NCBI GenBank assembly: GCA_003139615.1
Contig: PLJH01000129.1
Span: 1 to 64,000 of the forward strand
Length of the DNA stretch: 64,000 bases
Source of the DNA: Alphaproteobacteria bacterium
Lineage (GTDB): Bacteria > Pseudomonadota > Alphaproteobacteria > Micropepsales > Micropepsaceae
Direction of reading: 5' to 3'
Part shown: positions 16,823-24,883 of the stretch, piece by piece
How the letters are laid out: each line of letters begins with the position of its first letter
How positions within the stretch are numbered: position 1 is the first letter of the stretch
The notes under the pieces: generated by a model
Seen by the model: only the letters and a program-made list of their open reading frames with translations
Told to the model about the DNA's origin: nothing
The model's database searches: none
Program-made: the position numbers and the translations under genes

Positions 16823-17926
16823 ATGATTCCCAACAGGTTAATGTCTGCCCTCAAAAGGCTCGCCGTGGTGGGATTCGGCTTTGTGGCGGCCTGCAGTCCT
16901 ACGCCGCAGCATGTTCGGCCCACGCCGGAAGTGGGCGTTGTGACGATCCGCGCCGAACCGGTCGAACTCACGACCGTGTTGCCGGGGCGCACGAGTCCGT
17001 TTGCAACCTCCGACATCCGCCCGCAGGTAAACGGCATTCTGTTGGCGCGCCTGTTCACGGAAGGCGACATCGTCAAAGCCGGGCAGCCGCTCTACCAGAT
17101 CGACCCGGCCCTTTATCGCGCAGCCTATGACAATGCGGTCGCCGCCCTCGCCACCGCCAAGGCGAAGGCCACGCGCTATGACATGCTGATCAAGGCCAAC
17201 GCGGTGGCGCCGCAGGACTATGACGATGTACAGGCCGCCTACAAGCAGGCGCTCGCCAATGTCGAAACCGCGAAGATCAATCTCGATTACACCCGCATCA
17301 CCGCGCCCATCACGGGCCGCATCGGGCGCTCGGCCTTCACGCAAGGCGCACTCGTGACGGCCGATCAGACGACGGCGCTGGCGACGATCCAGACTCTCGA
17401 CCCGATCTATGTCGACATTACGCAATCGAGCGCAGAACTGCTCAATCTGAAACTCGCGATGGAAGGCGGTCACCTCACGCGCAATGGACCGGCCGACGCG
17501 CGCGTCACGCTGCAGCTCGACAACGGCACGCAATATTCCGAGGCCGGCACCTTGCAGTTCAGCGAAGTGACCGTCGACCCGAACACCGGCGAGGTGACGC
17601 TGCGCGCCATTTTCCCCAACCCGGATACGGTGCTCCTGCCCGGCATGTTCGTGCGCGCGACGATCATCGAAGGCGTGCAGCAGAACGCCATTCTCGCGCC
17701 CCAGCAGGCCGTGAGCCGTAACGAGAAAGGCGACCCCATTGCCTATATCGTCGATGCGAACGGCATCGCCCAACAGCGTTCGCTGACCACGCCGCGCGCC
17801 ATCGGCGACAAATGGCTGGTGACGGGTGGCCTCCGGCCCGGCGATCGGCTGATCGTGGAAGGCCTGCTGAACGTGACGCCGGGCGCAAAAGTGCATGCAG
17901 TTCCGGCATCGGGCGCGAAAACCTGA
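16823..17926 (+). CDS. AcrA-type membrane-fusion protein of a multidrug RND system
   Basis: A 367-residue adaptor with a lipobox-like VAAC at the end of its signal sequence. It shows the AcrA/MexA order: VLPGRTSPFATSDIRPQVNG, lipoyl half LFTEGDIVKAGQPLYQIDP, helical hairpin, TRITAPITGRIGRSAFTQG and the barrel segment QTLDPIYVDITQSSAELL. ATG 16823 is used; ATG 16841 is an alternative and neither has a strong Shine-Dalgarno. About 200 bp separate it from the metal pump, so it has its own promoter region. Its stop overlaps the pump start by one base (TGATG). Confidence 0.88.
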   Translation: MIPNRLMSALKRLAVVGFGFVAACSPTPQHVRPTPEVGVVTIRAEPVELTTVLPGRTSPFATSDIRPQVNGILLARLFTEGDIVKAGQPLYQIDPALYRAAYDNAVAALATAKAKATRYDMLIKANAVAPQDYDDVQAAYKQALANVETAKINLDYTRITAPITGRIGRSAFTQGALVTADQTTALATIQTLDPIYVDITQSSAELLNLKLAMEGGHLTRNGPADARVTLQLDNGTQYSEAGTLQFSEVTVDPNTGEVTLRAIFPNPDTVLLPGMFVRATIIEGVQQNAILAPQQAVSRNEKGDPIAYIVDANGIAQQRSLTTPRAIGDKWLVTGGLRPGDRLIVEGLLNVTPGAKVHAVPASGAKT

Positions 17927-20900
17927 TGCGGCTCTCTTTATTCTTCATCGACCGGCCGGTCTTCGCCTGGGTGATCGCGATCGTGATCGCTCTCGCGGGC
18001 ATGCTCGCGATTTATACCTTGCCGATCACGCAATACCCGACCATCGCGCCGCCCGCGGTGACGATCAGCGCATTCTATCCCGGCGCGTCGGCGGAGACCG
18101 CGCAGAACTCCGTCACACAAGTGATCGAGCAGCAGCTGACCGGTGTCGACAACCTGCTCTATTTCGATTCGTCGAGCAGTTCGAACGGCGGCGTACAAAT
18201 CACCGCGACCTTCGCGGCCGGAACCAATCCCGACATCGCGCAGGTCCAGGTCGAGAACAAGGTGCAGCAGGCAACCCCCCAGTTGCCGGCGGAAGTGCAG
18301 CAGCAGGGCGTCGTCGTGACCAAGTCGCAGACCAGCTTCCTGTTGCTCGTGGCGCTCTATGACGAGAGCGGCCGCTACACCGATGTCGACATGTCGGATT
18401 TCCTCGTCGCCAATCTGCAGGACCCGATCGCCCGCATTCCCGGCGTCGGGCAGGTGCAGACATTCGGGACCGGCTACGCGATGCGCATCTGGCTCGACCC
18501 CTACAAGCTCAACAGCTACGCGCTGACGCCCACGGATGTGCAGAACGCCGTGCTGGCGCAAAACGCGCAAGTGTCCGCCGGCGAGCTGGGCGCGCAGCCG
18601 ACGATCCCGGGCCAGGAGCTCGATGCCACGGTCACCTCGCAATCGCTGCTGCAGACGCCCGCGCAATTCGGCGCCATCATCCTGAAGACCGCGACCGGGG
18701 GCGCAGTCGTCAGGTTGCGCGATGTGGCGCGCATCGAACTGGGGGCCGATTCCTATAGCAACAAGAGCCGCCTGAATGGCTTGCCGGCTGCGGGAATGGG
18801 AATTCAGCTGGCCCCGGGCGCCAACGCACTTTCCACGGCCGACGCCGTAAAAGCGAAGGCGGAAGCGCTCTCGGCCACATTCCCGCCCGGCGTGAAACTG
18901 TCTTTCCCGGTGGACAATACGACCTTCATCCGCCTGTCGATCCGCGACGTGATCAAGACGCTGGTGGAAGCGACGCTGCTCGTCGTGATCGTGATGTTCA
19001 TCTTCCTGCAGCATTGGCGCACGACCCTGATCCCGGCCATCGCCGTGCCGGTCGTGATGCTGGGCACGTTCGCCGTGCTCTCCGCGGCCGGCTATACGAT
19101 CAACACGATGACCCTGTTCGCGCTCGTGCTGGCCATCGGGTTGCTCGTGGACGATGCGATCGTCGTGGTCGAGAATGTCGAGCGACTGATGCGCGAAGAG
19201 GGTCTCTCGCCGCGAGACGCCACGCGCAAATCCATGGAAGAGATCACCACCGCCCTCGTCGGCATCGCGCTGGTGTTGTCGGCCGTGTTCCTGCCCATGG
19301 CGTTTTTCGGAGGCTCGGTCGGCGTCATTTACCGGCAATTCTCGGTCACGATCGTGTCGGCCATGGTGCTGTCGGTGCTGGTGGCCCTGATCCTGACGCC
19401 TGCCCTGTGCGCGACCTTGCTGGAGCCCATCCCCAAGGGCGGCGCGCAATTGCACGGCCGCTTCTTTACCTGGTTCAACAAGGCATTCGAATACAGCACC
19501 ACCCGCTACCGCCTGGCGCTCGGGCGTTTTCTCGATTGGGTGCAGCCGGCCCTGTTGATCTATGCGGGCATCGTTGTGGTGCTCGTACTGCTGTTCCTGC
19601 GCCTGCCCACCGCGTTCCTCCCCGAAGAAGACCAGGGCTTGATCATCACGCAGATCACGCTCCCGACAGGCGCCACGCAGACGCGCACCCTGGCCGTCGC
19701 CAAGCAGGTCGAGCATTTCTTCCTCGTCGACGAGAAAGACGACGTCGCGACGGCCTTCATGATCACGGGTTTCAGCTTTGCCGGCTCGGGACAGAACACC
19801 GCCATCTGCTTCGTGCATCTGAAGGATTGGAGCGGGCGCACCAACGCCGCAGACAAAGCCGAAGGCATTGCGCGCAAGGCGATGCGCGTGTTCTCGAAAA
19901 TCCGCGACGCGCAGGTGTTCGCGCTCGTGCCGCCGCCCGTGCGCGAGCTTGGAAATTCCTCCGGCTTCGACGTCCAGATGGAAGACCATGCCGGCCTGGG
20001 CCATGACGCCATGATGAAAGCGCGCCGGCAATTCCTCGCACTCGCCGCGCGCGATCCGCTGCTTTCGGGCGTCCGGCCGAATTCGCTCGACGACACACCA
20101 CAACTCCACATCGACATCGATCAGGAAAAGGCGACGGCGCAGGGCGTTGCCATTGCCGATGTCGACAACACGCTGACTGCGGCCTGGGGCGGCTCGTTCA
20201 TCAACAATTTCATCGACCGCGGCCGCGTCAAGCGCGTCTATATGCAGGCCGATGCACCCTATCGCATGACGCCGGAAGATCTCGACCGCTGGTATGTGCG
20301 GGGCAGCTCGGGCGAGATGGCGCCGTTCTCATCCTTCGCGACGGCGCATTGGGTGCTGGGACCCGCCGATCTCGAGCGCTACAACGGCCTGGCTTCGCTC
20401 GAATTCCAGGGCTCGCCCGCCCCGGGGCAAAGCTCCGGCACCGCGATGACCGAAGTCGACAAACTGTTCAAGCAATTGCCGCACGGCATCGGCCTGGAAT
20501 GGACGGGGCTCTCCTATCAGGAGCAGCAATCGGGCTCGCAGGTCTACGCGCTCTACGGGATTTCGGTACTCGTCGTATTTCTCCTGCTCGCGGCCCTTTA
20601 CGAGAGCTGGACGATTCCCGTTTCCGTGATGCTCGTCATTCCGCTGGGCATCGTGGGCGCCATTCTCGCGGCGACCCTGCGCGGCCTCTACAACGACATC
20701 TACTTCCAGGTCGGCTTGCTGACGACGATGGGACTCTCGGCGAAAAACGCAATCCTCATCGTACAGTTCGCGGTGGAAGCGCAGACGCGGGGCGATTCGC
20801 CCCACGATGCGGCCGTGGAAGCGGCCCGCCTGCGGCTGCGCCCCATCCTCATGACGTCGCTCGCGTTTATTGCCGGTGTGATGCCGCTCGCAATCTCGAA

Positions 20901-21060
20901 CGGCGCAGGCGCCGCCAGCCAGAACGATATCGGCACGGGTGTGATCGGCGGCATGCTTTCCGCCACTGCACTCGCGATCTTCTTCGTGCCGCTCTTCTAC
21001 GAGATCGTGCGCGGCGGCTTCAACAAACGCAGACAGCACTCCGGTTTCGGTTCGGGCTGA
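17926..21060 (+). CDS. AcrB-type multidrug efflux pump, HAE1-RND family
   Basis: A 1044-residue inner-membrane pump matching the usual AcrB/MexB length. MRLSLFFIDRPVFAWVIAI is the standard first helix. GLLVDDAIVVVENVERL near residue 408 contains the paired Asp of the proton relay, which separates it from the metal pump upstream. GNSSGFDVQMED and the hydrophobic second half are also conserved. Such pumps extrude amphiphilic drugs, dyes, bile salts or solvents taken from the periplasm. No outer-membrane channel gene and no TetR or MarR regulator follows. The channel may be the NodT-type protein at 10861. Confidence 0.92.
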   Translation: MRLSLFFIDRPVFAWVIAIVIALAGMLAIYTLPITQYPTIAPPAVTISAFYPGASAETAQNSVTQVIEQQLTGVDNLLYFDSSSSSNGGVQITATFAAGTNPDIAQVQVENKVQQATPQLPAEVQQQGVVVTKSQTSFLLLVALYDESGRYTDVDMSDFLVANLQDPIARIPGVGQVQTFGTGYAMRIWLDPYKLNSYALTPTDVQNAVLAQNAQVSAGELGAQPTIPGQELDATVTSQSLLQTPAQFGAIILKTATGGAVVRLRDVARIELGADSYSNKSRLNGLPAAGMGIQLAPGANALSTADAVKAKAEALSATFPPGVKLSFPVDNTTFIRLSIRDVIKTLVEATLLVVIVMFIFLQHWRTTLIPAIAVPVVMLGTFAVLSAAGYTINTMTLFALVLAIGLLVDDAIVVVENVERLMREEGLSPRDATRKSMEEITTALVGIALVLSAVFLPMAFFGGSVGVIYRQFSVTIVSAMVLSVLVALILTPALCATLLEPIPKGGAQLHGRFFTWFNKAFEYSTTRYRLALGRFLDWVQPALLIYAGIVVVLVLLFLRLPTAFLPEEDQGLIITQITLPTGATQTRTLAVAKQVEHFFLVDEKDDVATAFMITGFSFAGSGQNTAICFVHLKDWSGRTNAADKAEGIARKAMRVFSKIRDAQVFALVPPPVRELGNSSGFDVQMEDHAGLGHDAMMKARRQFLALAARDPLLSGVRPNSLDDTPQLHIDIDQEKATAQGVAIADVDNTLTAAWGGSFINNFIDRGRVKRVYMQADAPYRMTPEDLDRWYVRGSSGEMAPFSSFATAHWVLGPADLERYNGLASLEFQGSPAPGQSSGTAMTEVDKLFKQLPHGIGLEWTGLSYQEQQSGSQVYALYGISVLVVFLLLAALYESWTIPVSVMLVIPLGIVGAILAATLRGLYNDIYFQVGLLTTMGLSAKNAILIVQFAVEAQTRGDSPHDAAVEAARLRLRPILMTSLAFIAGVMPLAISNGAGAASQNDIGTGVIGGMLSATALAIFFVPLFYEIVRGGFNKRRQHSGFGSG

Positions 21061-21469
21061 CGGTCTGGCGTGGAATTCACGGGACGGACTCGCCGGCAGC
21101 AATGACCGCGGGCGCGGTTCACCCGCCGCCGGTGCCGAACACAACCGACGCCAATCGATTCAAAAATCGTCGCGTGGAGCTGAAACGAAACAACTGTCAG
21201 TTGTTTCGTGGAGGTCAAACTGTAAAATATTTGACAGTCCCTGCCCGAGAAAGAAATTTTCGCGGCTCCGGAAAGACATTGGCGCCCGGCATTGCCGGGA
21301 AATTGTGCAAATGACGATCTCGGAACGCCGGGCTATCGCGCTTCCGCTTCCGGCACCAATCGTCGCTTTGTTTACATAGAAACTGCAACAACTGCGAACA
21401 GTCTCTTTACAAACCTAGGTTATCTTATCCGTTCCGGGTCGGACTTCCCGGAGATTGCCGGGGCGGATT
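21061..21469. other. 409-bp intergenic region with a perfect palindrome and promoter-like boxes
   Basis: No gene is convincing here. The region holds a 25-bp perfect palindrome (21185-21209), a promoter-like pair overlapping it, and a second interrupted repeat ACTGT(10 nt)ACAGT at about 21219-21238. The right half is AT-richer, with TTTACATAG and TTATCTTAT strings, and may contain the promoter of the gene at 21470. Confidence 0.5.
21185..21209. promoter_or_regulatory. candidate operator: perfect 12-1-12 palindrome
   Basis: ACGAAACAACTG at 21185-21196 is followed by a single T and then its exact reverse complement at 21198-21209. Length, perfection and a near-central GTC/GAC core are typical of sites bound by dimeric TetR-type repressors. 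It overlaps a promoter-like pair, TTGTTT (21201-21206) and TAAAAT (21223-21228), separated by 16 nt. A factor bound here would block that promoter. No T-run follows, so a terminator is less likely. Confidence 0.55.
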
Positions 21470-22609
21470 GTGAAAGATACGAAGACCGTTCGTTGTTTGA
21501 CGGGATTGCGCGATGCGTCGAGTGCGCGCGTGCTGAACCTTGTCACGGTCGAAAAACTTTACGGCGGGACTCCCGAATACAAGAAACAACCGCTGTTCGA
21601 ATCCCAGGTTTTGAATTCTTCCATTCTCCTCAAGCACCGGCTGCGTCAGGACGAATATTTCCTGTTCGAAGACCCTCATCCGAACGTGACGAAGATCGTC
21701 ATCCCGTTCGACAAAACGGATTTCCGGCTGGGCGGCACGTCGCTGCTTGTGGGTCAGCGTGGCTGGCTGGAAACGATCCGCGAGGCCGGCAAATATAACG
21801 ACCGCAGCTTCGAGCGGGACAGGCAGGTCCTCGGCATTCTCAACGAGCTGCCGTCGCTCGACCCCTTTCTCGTGCATGAGCGCCTGCTTTCAAGCGATTA
21901 TATCGTGGCCGACTGCTATTTCGAATTGTCGAAGGCGGATAAGACGCGCATGCACGAATTTGTCGCCGGGGAGATCAAGCAGCTCATCCAGCTTGCCATG
22001 CGCAGCGACAAGCCGGAGAAACGCGACGACTCTGGGTCGACGGCGCGGCTGGTGTCGGCCCTGCTGTCGACCGAAGCGAACGACCAGTTGGAGCCGCTGC
22101 GACGAACTCTCATGATGAGTACCGACGACTTCCGCCAGGGAATCTTCAGCTGGCGCGGATTTCTCTATTACAAATGGTCGGCGTCCGAGTTGCTGCCTCG
22201 AGCCCGCGAAGTTGCGCGCGAGATCGCAACCTTGCCGATCGCGCGCGATGCCCGCAACGAGGAACGCTCCTATATCGCGGCGTCGAAAGGCCGGTTGGTG
22301 AGGCGCATGGTCGAGAGCGCCAGGGAATCCGCCGAAATTCTCGCCGTCTACGACAAATTCTTCGGCGACCTCGTCGAACGCGGACAGCCGCAGGTCTTCC
22401 GCGACTTCCTGATGCGTGCGCCTCGCATGTTCGTGGACTTGGGCGAAAAGCTCGGCGGCCTGGCCCATGTCGTCAGCTTCTGGAAATTCCGCTTTCCCAA
22501 AAAGCGGGTGGTGCCGGTCGATGCGGAATCGGTCATCTCGCTGTTCGGCGACTTCCTGATCAGCGTGGGCCTTTCGGTCGAAGAACATGACGAGATGGTG
22601 TTGCTGTGA
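21470..22609 (+). CDS. conserved-looking protein of unknown function, 379 aa
   Basis: A soluble protein without signal peptide or membrane helices. GTG 21470 has GGGGCGG close upstream; TTG 21455 is an alternative. Residues ~20-110 look beta-rich (SSILLKHRLRQDEYFLFEDPHPNVTKIVIPF, quoted in two halves: SSILLKHRLRQDEYF and LFEDPHPNVTKIVIPF), and the remainder is strongly helical and charged. GC-rich third positions and good length support a real gene. I do not recognise the family. It is followed at 82 bp by a pentapeptide-repeat gene on the same strand, possibly co-transcribed. No function is assigned. Confidence 0.7.
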   Translation: MKDTKTVRCLTGLRDASSARVLNLVTVEKLYGGTPEYKKQPLFESQVLNSSILLKHRLRQDEYFLFEDPHPNVTKIVIPFDKTDFRLGGTSLLVGQRGWLETIREAGKYNDRSFERDRQVLGILNELPSLDPFLVHERLLSSDYIVADCYFELSKADKTRMHEFVAGEIKQLIQLAMRSDKPEKRDDSGSTARLVSALLSTEANDQLEPLRRTLMMSTDDFRQGIFSWRGFLYYKWSASELLPRAREVAREIATLPIARDARNEERSYIAASKGRLVRRMVESARESAEILAVYDKFFGDLVERGQPQVFRDFLMRAPRMFVDLGEKLGGLAHVVSFWKFRFPKKRVVPVDAESVISLFGDFLISVGLSVEEHDEMVLL

Positions 22610-22691
22610 GCACAGAAGCGCAACGAGCGAGCGGAATCGTGCGGGGGCCGATCCGTTTTCCTGAAACGCCCCCGTTGCGCTGAGGCATCGC

Positions 22692-23786
22692 ATGTTGCGC
22701 GACCTTTACAGCGAGAAGCGCAGCCCGTGCACGCAGCGGGAAATCGATGTCATCGCGACCGGGCACAAGCGCTATCTCGCCAAGCAGGGCGGCGCACGCG
22801 GGCGATTTGTTTCCGTGACATTGGACGGCCTCAGGATGGCCGGCTATCAGCTCGCGGAAGCCGATTTTGCCGGCGCTTCGTTGATCGGAACGAACCTCGC
22901 GCGCGCCAATCTGGAACGTGCGAGTTTCTATTGCGCGGATTTGCGGCGAGCCGATTTTCGCCACGCCAATCTGCGCAATTCGGACATGCGCGGCGCTTCG
23001 TTCCGCGGCGCGAATTTGTGCTTCGCCCAGCTCGACAATGCCGATCTGCGCGCCGCCATGATGATGCAGATGGGGGCGGGAGGCGTCACCGTCATCGATC
23101 ATGGCGACCTTGGTGTGCAGGCCGCACCCGGCGGCGAACGCGGCGTCGATTTCTCGAATTGCTCGATGAAGGGCATCTGTTTCGCGAACGCCAACCTCAA
23201 GGGCGTGAACTTCAACGGCGCCTTGCTCAACGGCGCCAATTTCCGCGGCGCGAAGCTCGCCGATGTGAGCTTTGTGGGGGCGGTCATCAGCGGCGTGAAA
23301 GACCTGACGGTACCTGCAGAGGCGCTCAAGGGTGCGATTGCCGATCTTTCGGATGCGAACGGCGACGCGCTCGCAGCACTCAGGCCGAAGCTGGACGAGC
23401 ATCAGCTGTGGATCGGCAGCGGCGGCGCACGCGGGAGTGCTGCCGTGCTCGACGACATGGATTTGCGGCCACTGCAGAAATATTTCGTCGGGCGGCAGCT
23501 GACGGGGCTGTCTGCGCGGCGGGCGGTCATGATCGGCATCGACTTCTCCGGTTGCGCACTTCAAGGCGCGAAACTGGACGGCGCCGATCTGCGCGACGCA
23601 AATTTCGCCCATAGCGATCTGCGCGGCGCATCGTTCCGCGGCGCAAACATCGCGCACGCGAAATTCGACAAGGCGGATATCCGCATCCTTCAGCTGCTGA
23701 ACGGCAAGCACCGGGACACCGATTTCGCCGACACCCAGCAAAGCGACAACCAGTTCGCCACCGCCATTGTCGACGAGGCAGCTTGA
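22692..23786 (+). CDS. pentapeptide-repeat protein
   Basis: 364 residues with two blocks of tandem A(D/N)LXX pentapeptides: about residues 50-130 (ADFAGASLIGTNLARANLE and onward) and again at ~150-200 and ~285-330 (GAKLDGADLRDANFAHSDL). Between the last blocks lies a ~70-residue non-repeat segment. Such repeats fold as a right-handed quadrilateral helix. Some members mimic DNA to protect gyrase, while most have no known role. The first ~45 residues (CTQREIDVIATGHKRYLAK) are a non-repeat cap. ATG 22692 has GAGG 7 nt upstream. It probably shares a transcript with the unknown gene before it. Confidence 0.85.
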   Translation: MLRDLYSEKRSPCTQREIDVIATGHKRYLAKQGGARGRFVSVTLDGLRMAGYQLAEADFAGASLIGTNLARANLERASFYCADLRRADFRHANLRNSDMRGASFRGANLCFAQLDNADLRAAMMMQMGAGGVTVIDHGDLGVQAAPGGERGVDFSNCSMKGICFANANLKGVNFNGALLNGANFRGAKLADVSFVGAVISGVKDLTVPAEALKGAIADLSDANGDALAALRPKLDEHQLWIGSGGARGSAAVLDDMDLRPLQKYFVGRQLTGLSARRAVMIGIDFSGCALQGAKLDGADLRDANFAHSDLRGASFRGANIAHAKFDKADIRILQLLNGKHRDTDFADTQQSDNQFATAIVDEAA

Positions 23787-23934
23787 TCGGCGCCGTCGCA
23801 ACAGTGCGCGCCGAAGCGACCGTTGCGCCTGAAAAATCGTGCGTATCCAGTGCAATACGCTTTGCTTCGGTACCGATTTGCAGTACTCGAGAAATCCGGG
23901 ATAAATTTCCGCCCATAGTCGAGCGGAGGCCTCC

Positions 23935-24459
23935 ATGAAATTTTTTCTTGTGCCATTATTGGCTGGCGTTATGGTTTTGGCTGCCGATGTCTCGCCTGCC
24001 CAGGACACACGCAGCGGCATTCCCGGAGTTTTGAGATCGGACGGCACGTTTCGCCCGTTTGTCGTGCACCCAGTCGTCCCGCCGACCAGTGGAACCGAGG
24101 TGATGGGAACCGCCACCGTGACTCTCACAATCACTCTGGTGACGTCGTTCCCCGAAGGCACGACAATCCAATGCGGCCTTAGCGCCAGCGCAGTCGGCGA
24201 AAGCGCGGGAGGAGTGCTGGACGACTACGGGGACAGCGCCTCAGTTCCTGCCACCGTACAAGGAAGTACGGCGACGTGTTCACCGACGATTCCCTATGAG
24301 TGGCTATTATATGGGACCGGCGATCAGTTCGGCACGACATACTCGGTGACGGCCTTGAATAGCGCCGGAGTCGGGCGCACGACCAGTGGCATTTTCGCGA
24401 CGATCGCTATGCCGGCGAATGGCGCGACCACGCGCTACAAAGTGAAGACGCGGCTCTGA
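23935..24459 (+). CDS. small secreted protein of unknown function
   Basis: A 174-residue protein with a clear signal peptide (KFFLVPLLAGVMVLAADVSPAQ) and a strong Shine-Dalgarno (GGAGG, 5 nt upstream). The mature part is rich in Thr, Ser, Val and Gly and in predicted beta strands, with two cysteines about 44 residues apart (TIQCGLSA and ATCSPT) that could form one disulfide. It looks like a single immunoglobulin-like extracellular or periplasmic domain, but no family is recognised. It is convergent with the small membrane protein gene. Confidence 0.65.
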   Translation: MKFFLVPLLAGVMVLAADVSPAQDTRSGIPGVLRSDGTFRPFVVHPVVPPTSGTEVMGTATVTLTITLVTSFPEGTTIQCGLSASAVGESAGGVLDDYGDSASVPATVQGSTATCSPTIPYEWLLYGTGDQFGTTYSVTALNSAGVGRTTSGIFATIAMPANGATTRYKVKTRL

Positions 24460-24466
24460 GGCCGGC

Positions 24467-24658
24467 TCAGGCATCCGGCGGTGCGGTGGGCGCGTCACGA
24501 TGCTTGGTGTGCGCGACTGCCGACATGACGCCGAATCCGATCAGTACCAGCACACCGACGCCGATCCATGTGTGCGGAACGTGAAGCAGGAACGCGCCAT
24601 AGGCGAGGCCTGCGAGAAGGACGATAAAACCGAAAGCATAAAGCGTAAAAGCGGACAT
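24467..24658 (-). CDS. small membrane protein, 63 aa
   Basis: Two hydrophobic segments (AFTLYAFGFIVLLAGLAYGAF and WIGVGVLVLIGFGVMSAVA, each about 20 residues) are joined by LHVPHT, with a short polar tail. This is a simple two-helix hairpin in the inner membrane with both ends probably cytosolic. ATG 24658 is used; an in-frame ATG at 24685 and a longer reading to 24802 exist, and no start has a clear Shine-Dalgarno. No function is suggested by the sequence. It is the last high-GC gene before the AT-rich island. Confidence 0.55.
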   Translation of the reverse strand: MSAFTLYAFGFIVLLAGLAYGAFLLHVPHTWIGVGVLVLIGFGVMSAVAHTKHRDAPTAPPDA

Positions 24659-24883
24659 CGCGAAACCCGATAAGACTCGATGCATGACGCGCCGGGGCGC
24701 CGTTTTGTTCCGGAATTTCAACGGTCTATGGCCCGGTCCCGTCTGTGAAACCGAATCGGCAACCGCCGCACCCGCCTTCATGTCGGATCGCTTCGCGGAC
24801 AAGCGGGGTCCAGCGCAGGCGCATTGTGGCGAAGTGCAGAACTGGCCAAATGCCCCTTCACATAACAGTTAGCTGCAATTCAA

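Noticed and set aside
17938-20109. 723-codon minus-strand open frame inside the AcrB-like gene
   Set aside because: His/Arg/Gln-rich product caused by codon bias of the pump gene on the other strand.
22560-24161. Long minus-strand open frame across the pentapeptide-repeat gene
   Set aside because: Repetitive shadow of the pentapeptide repeats; the plus strand explains it fully.
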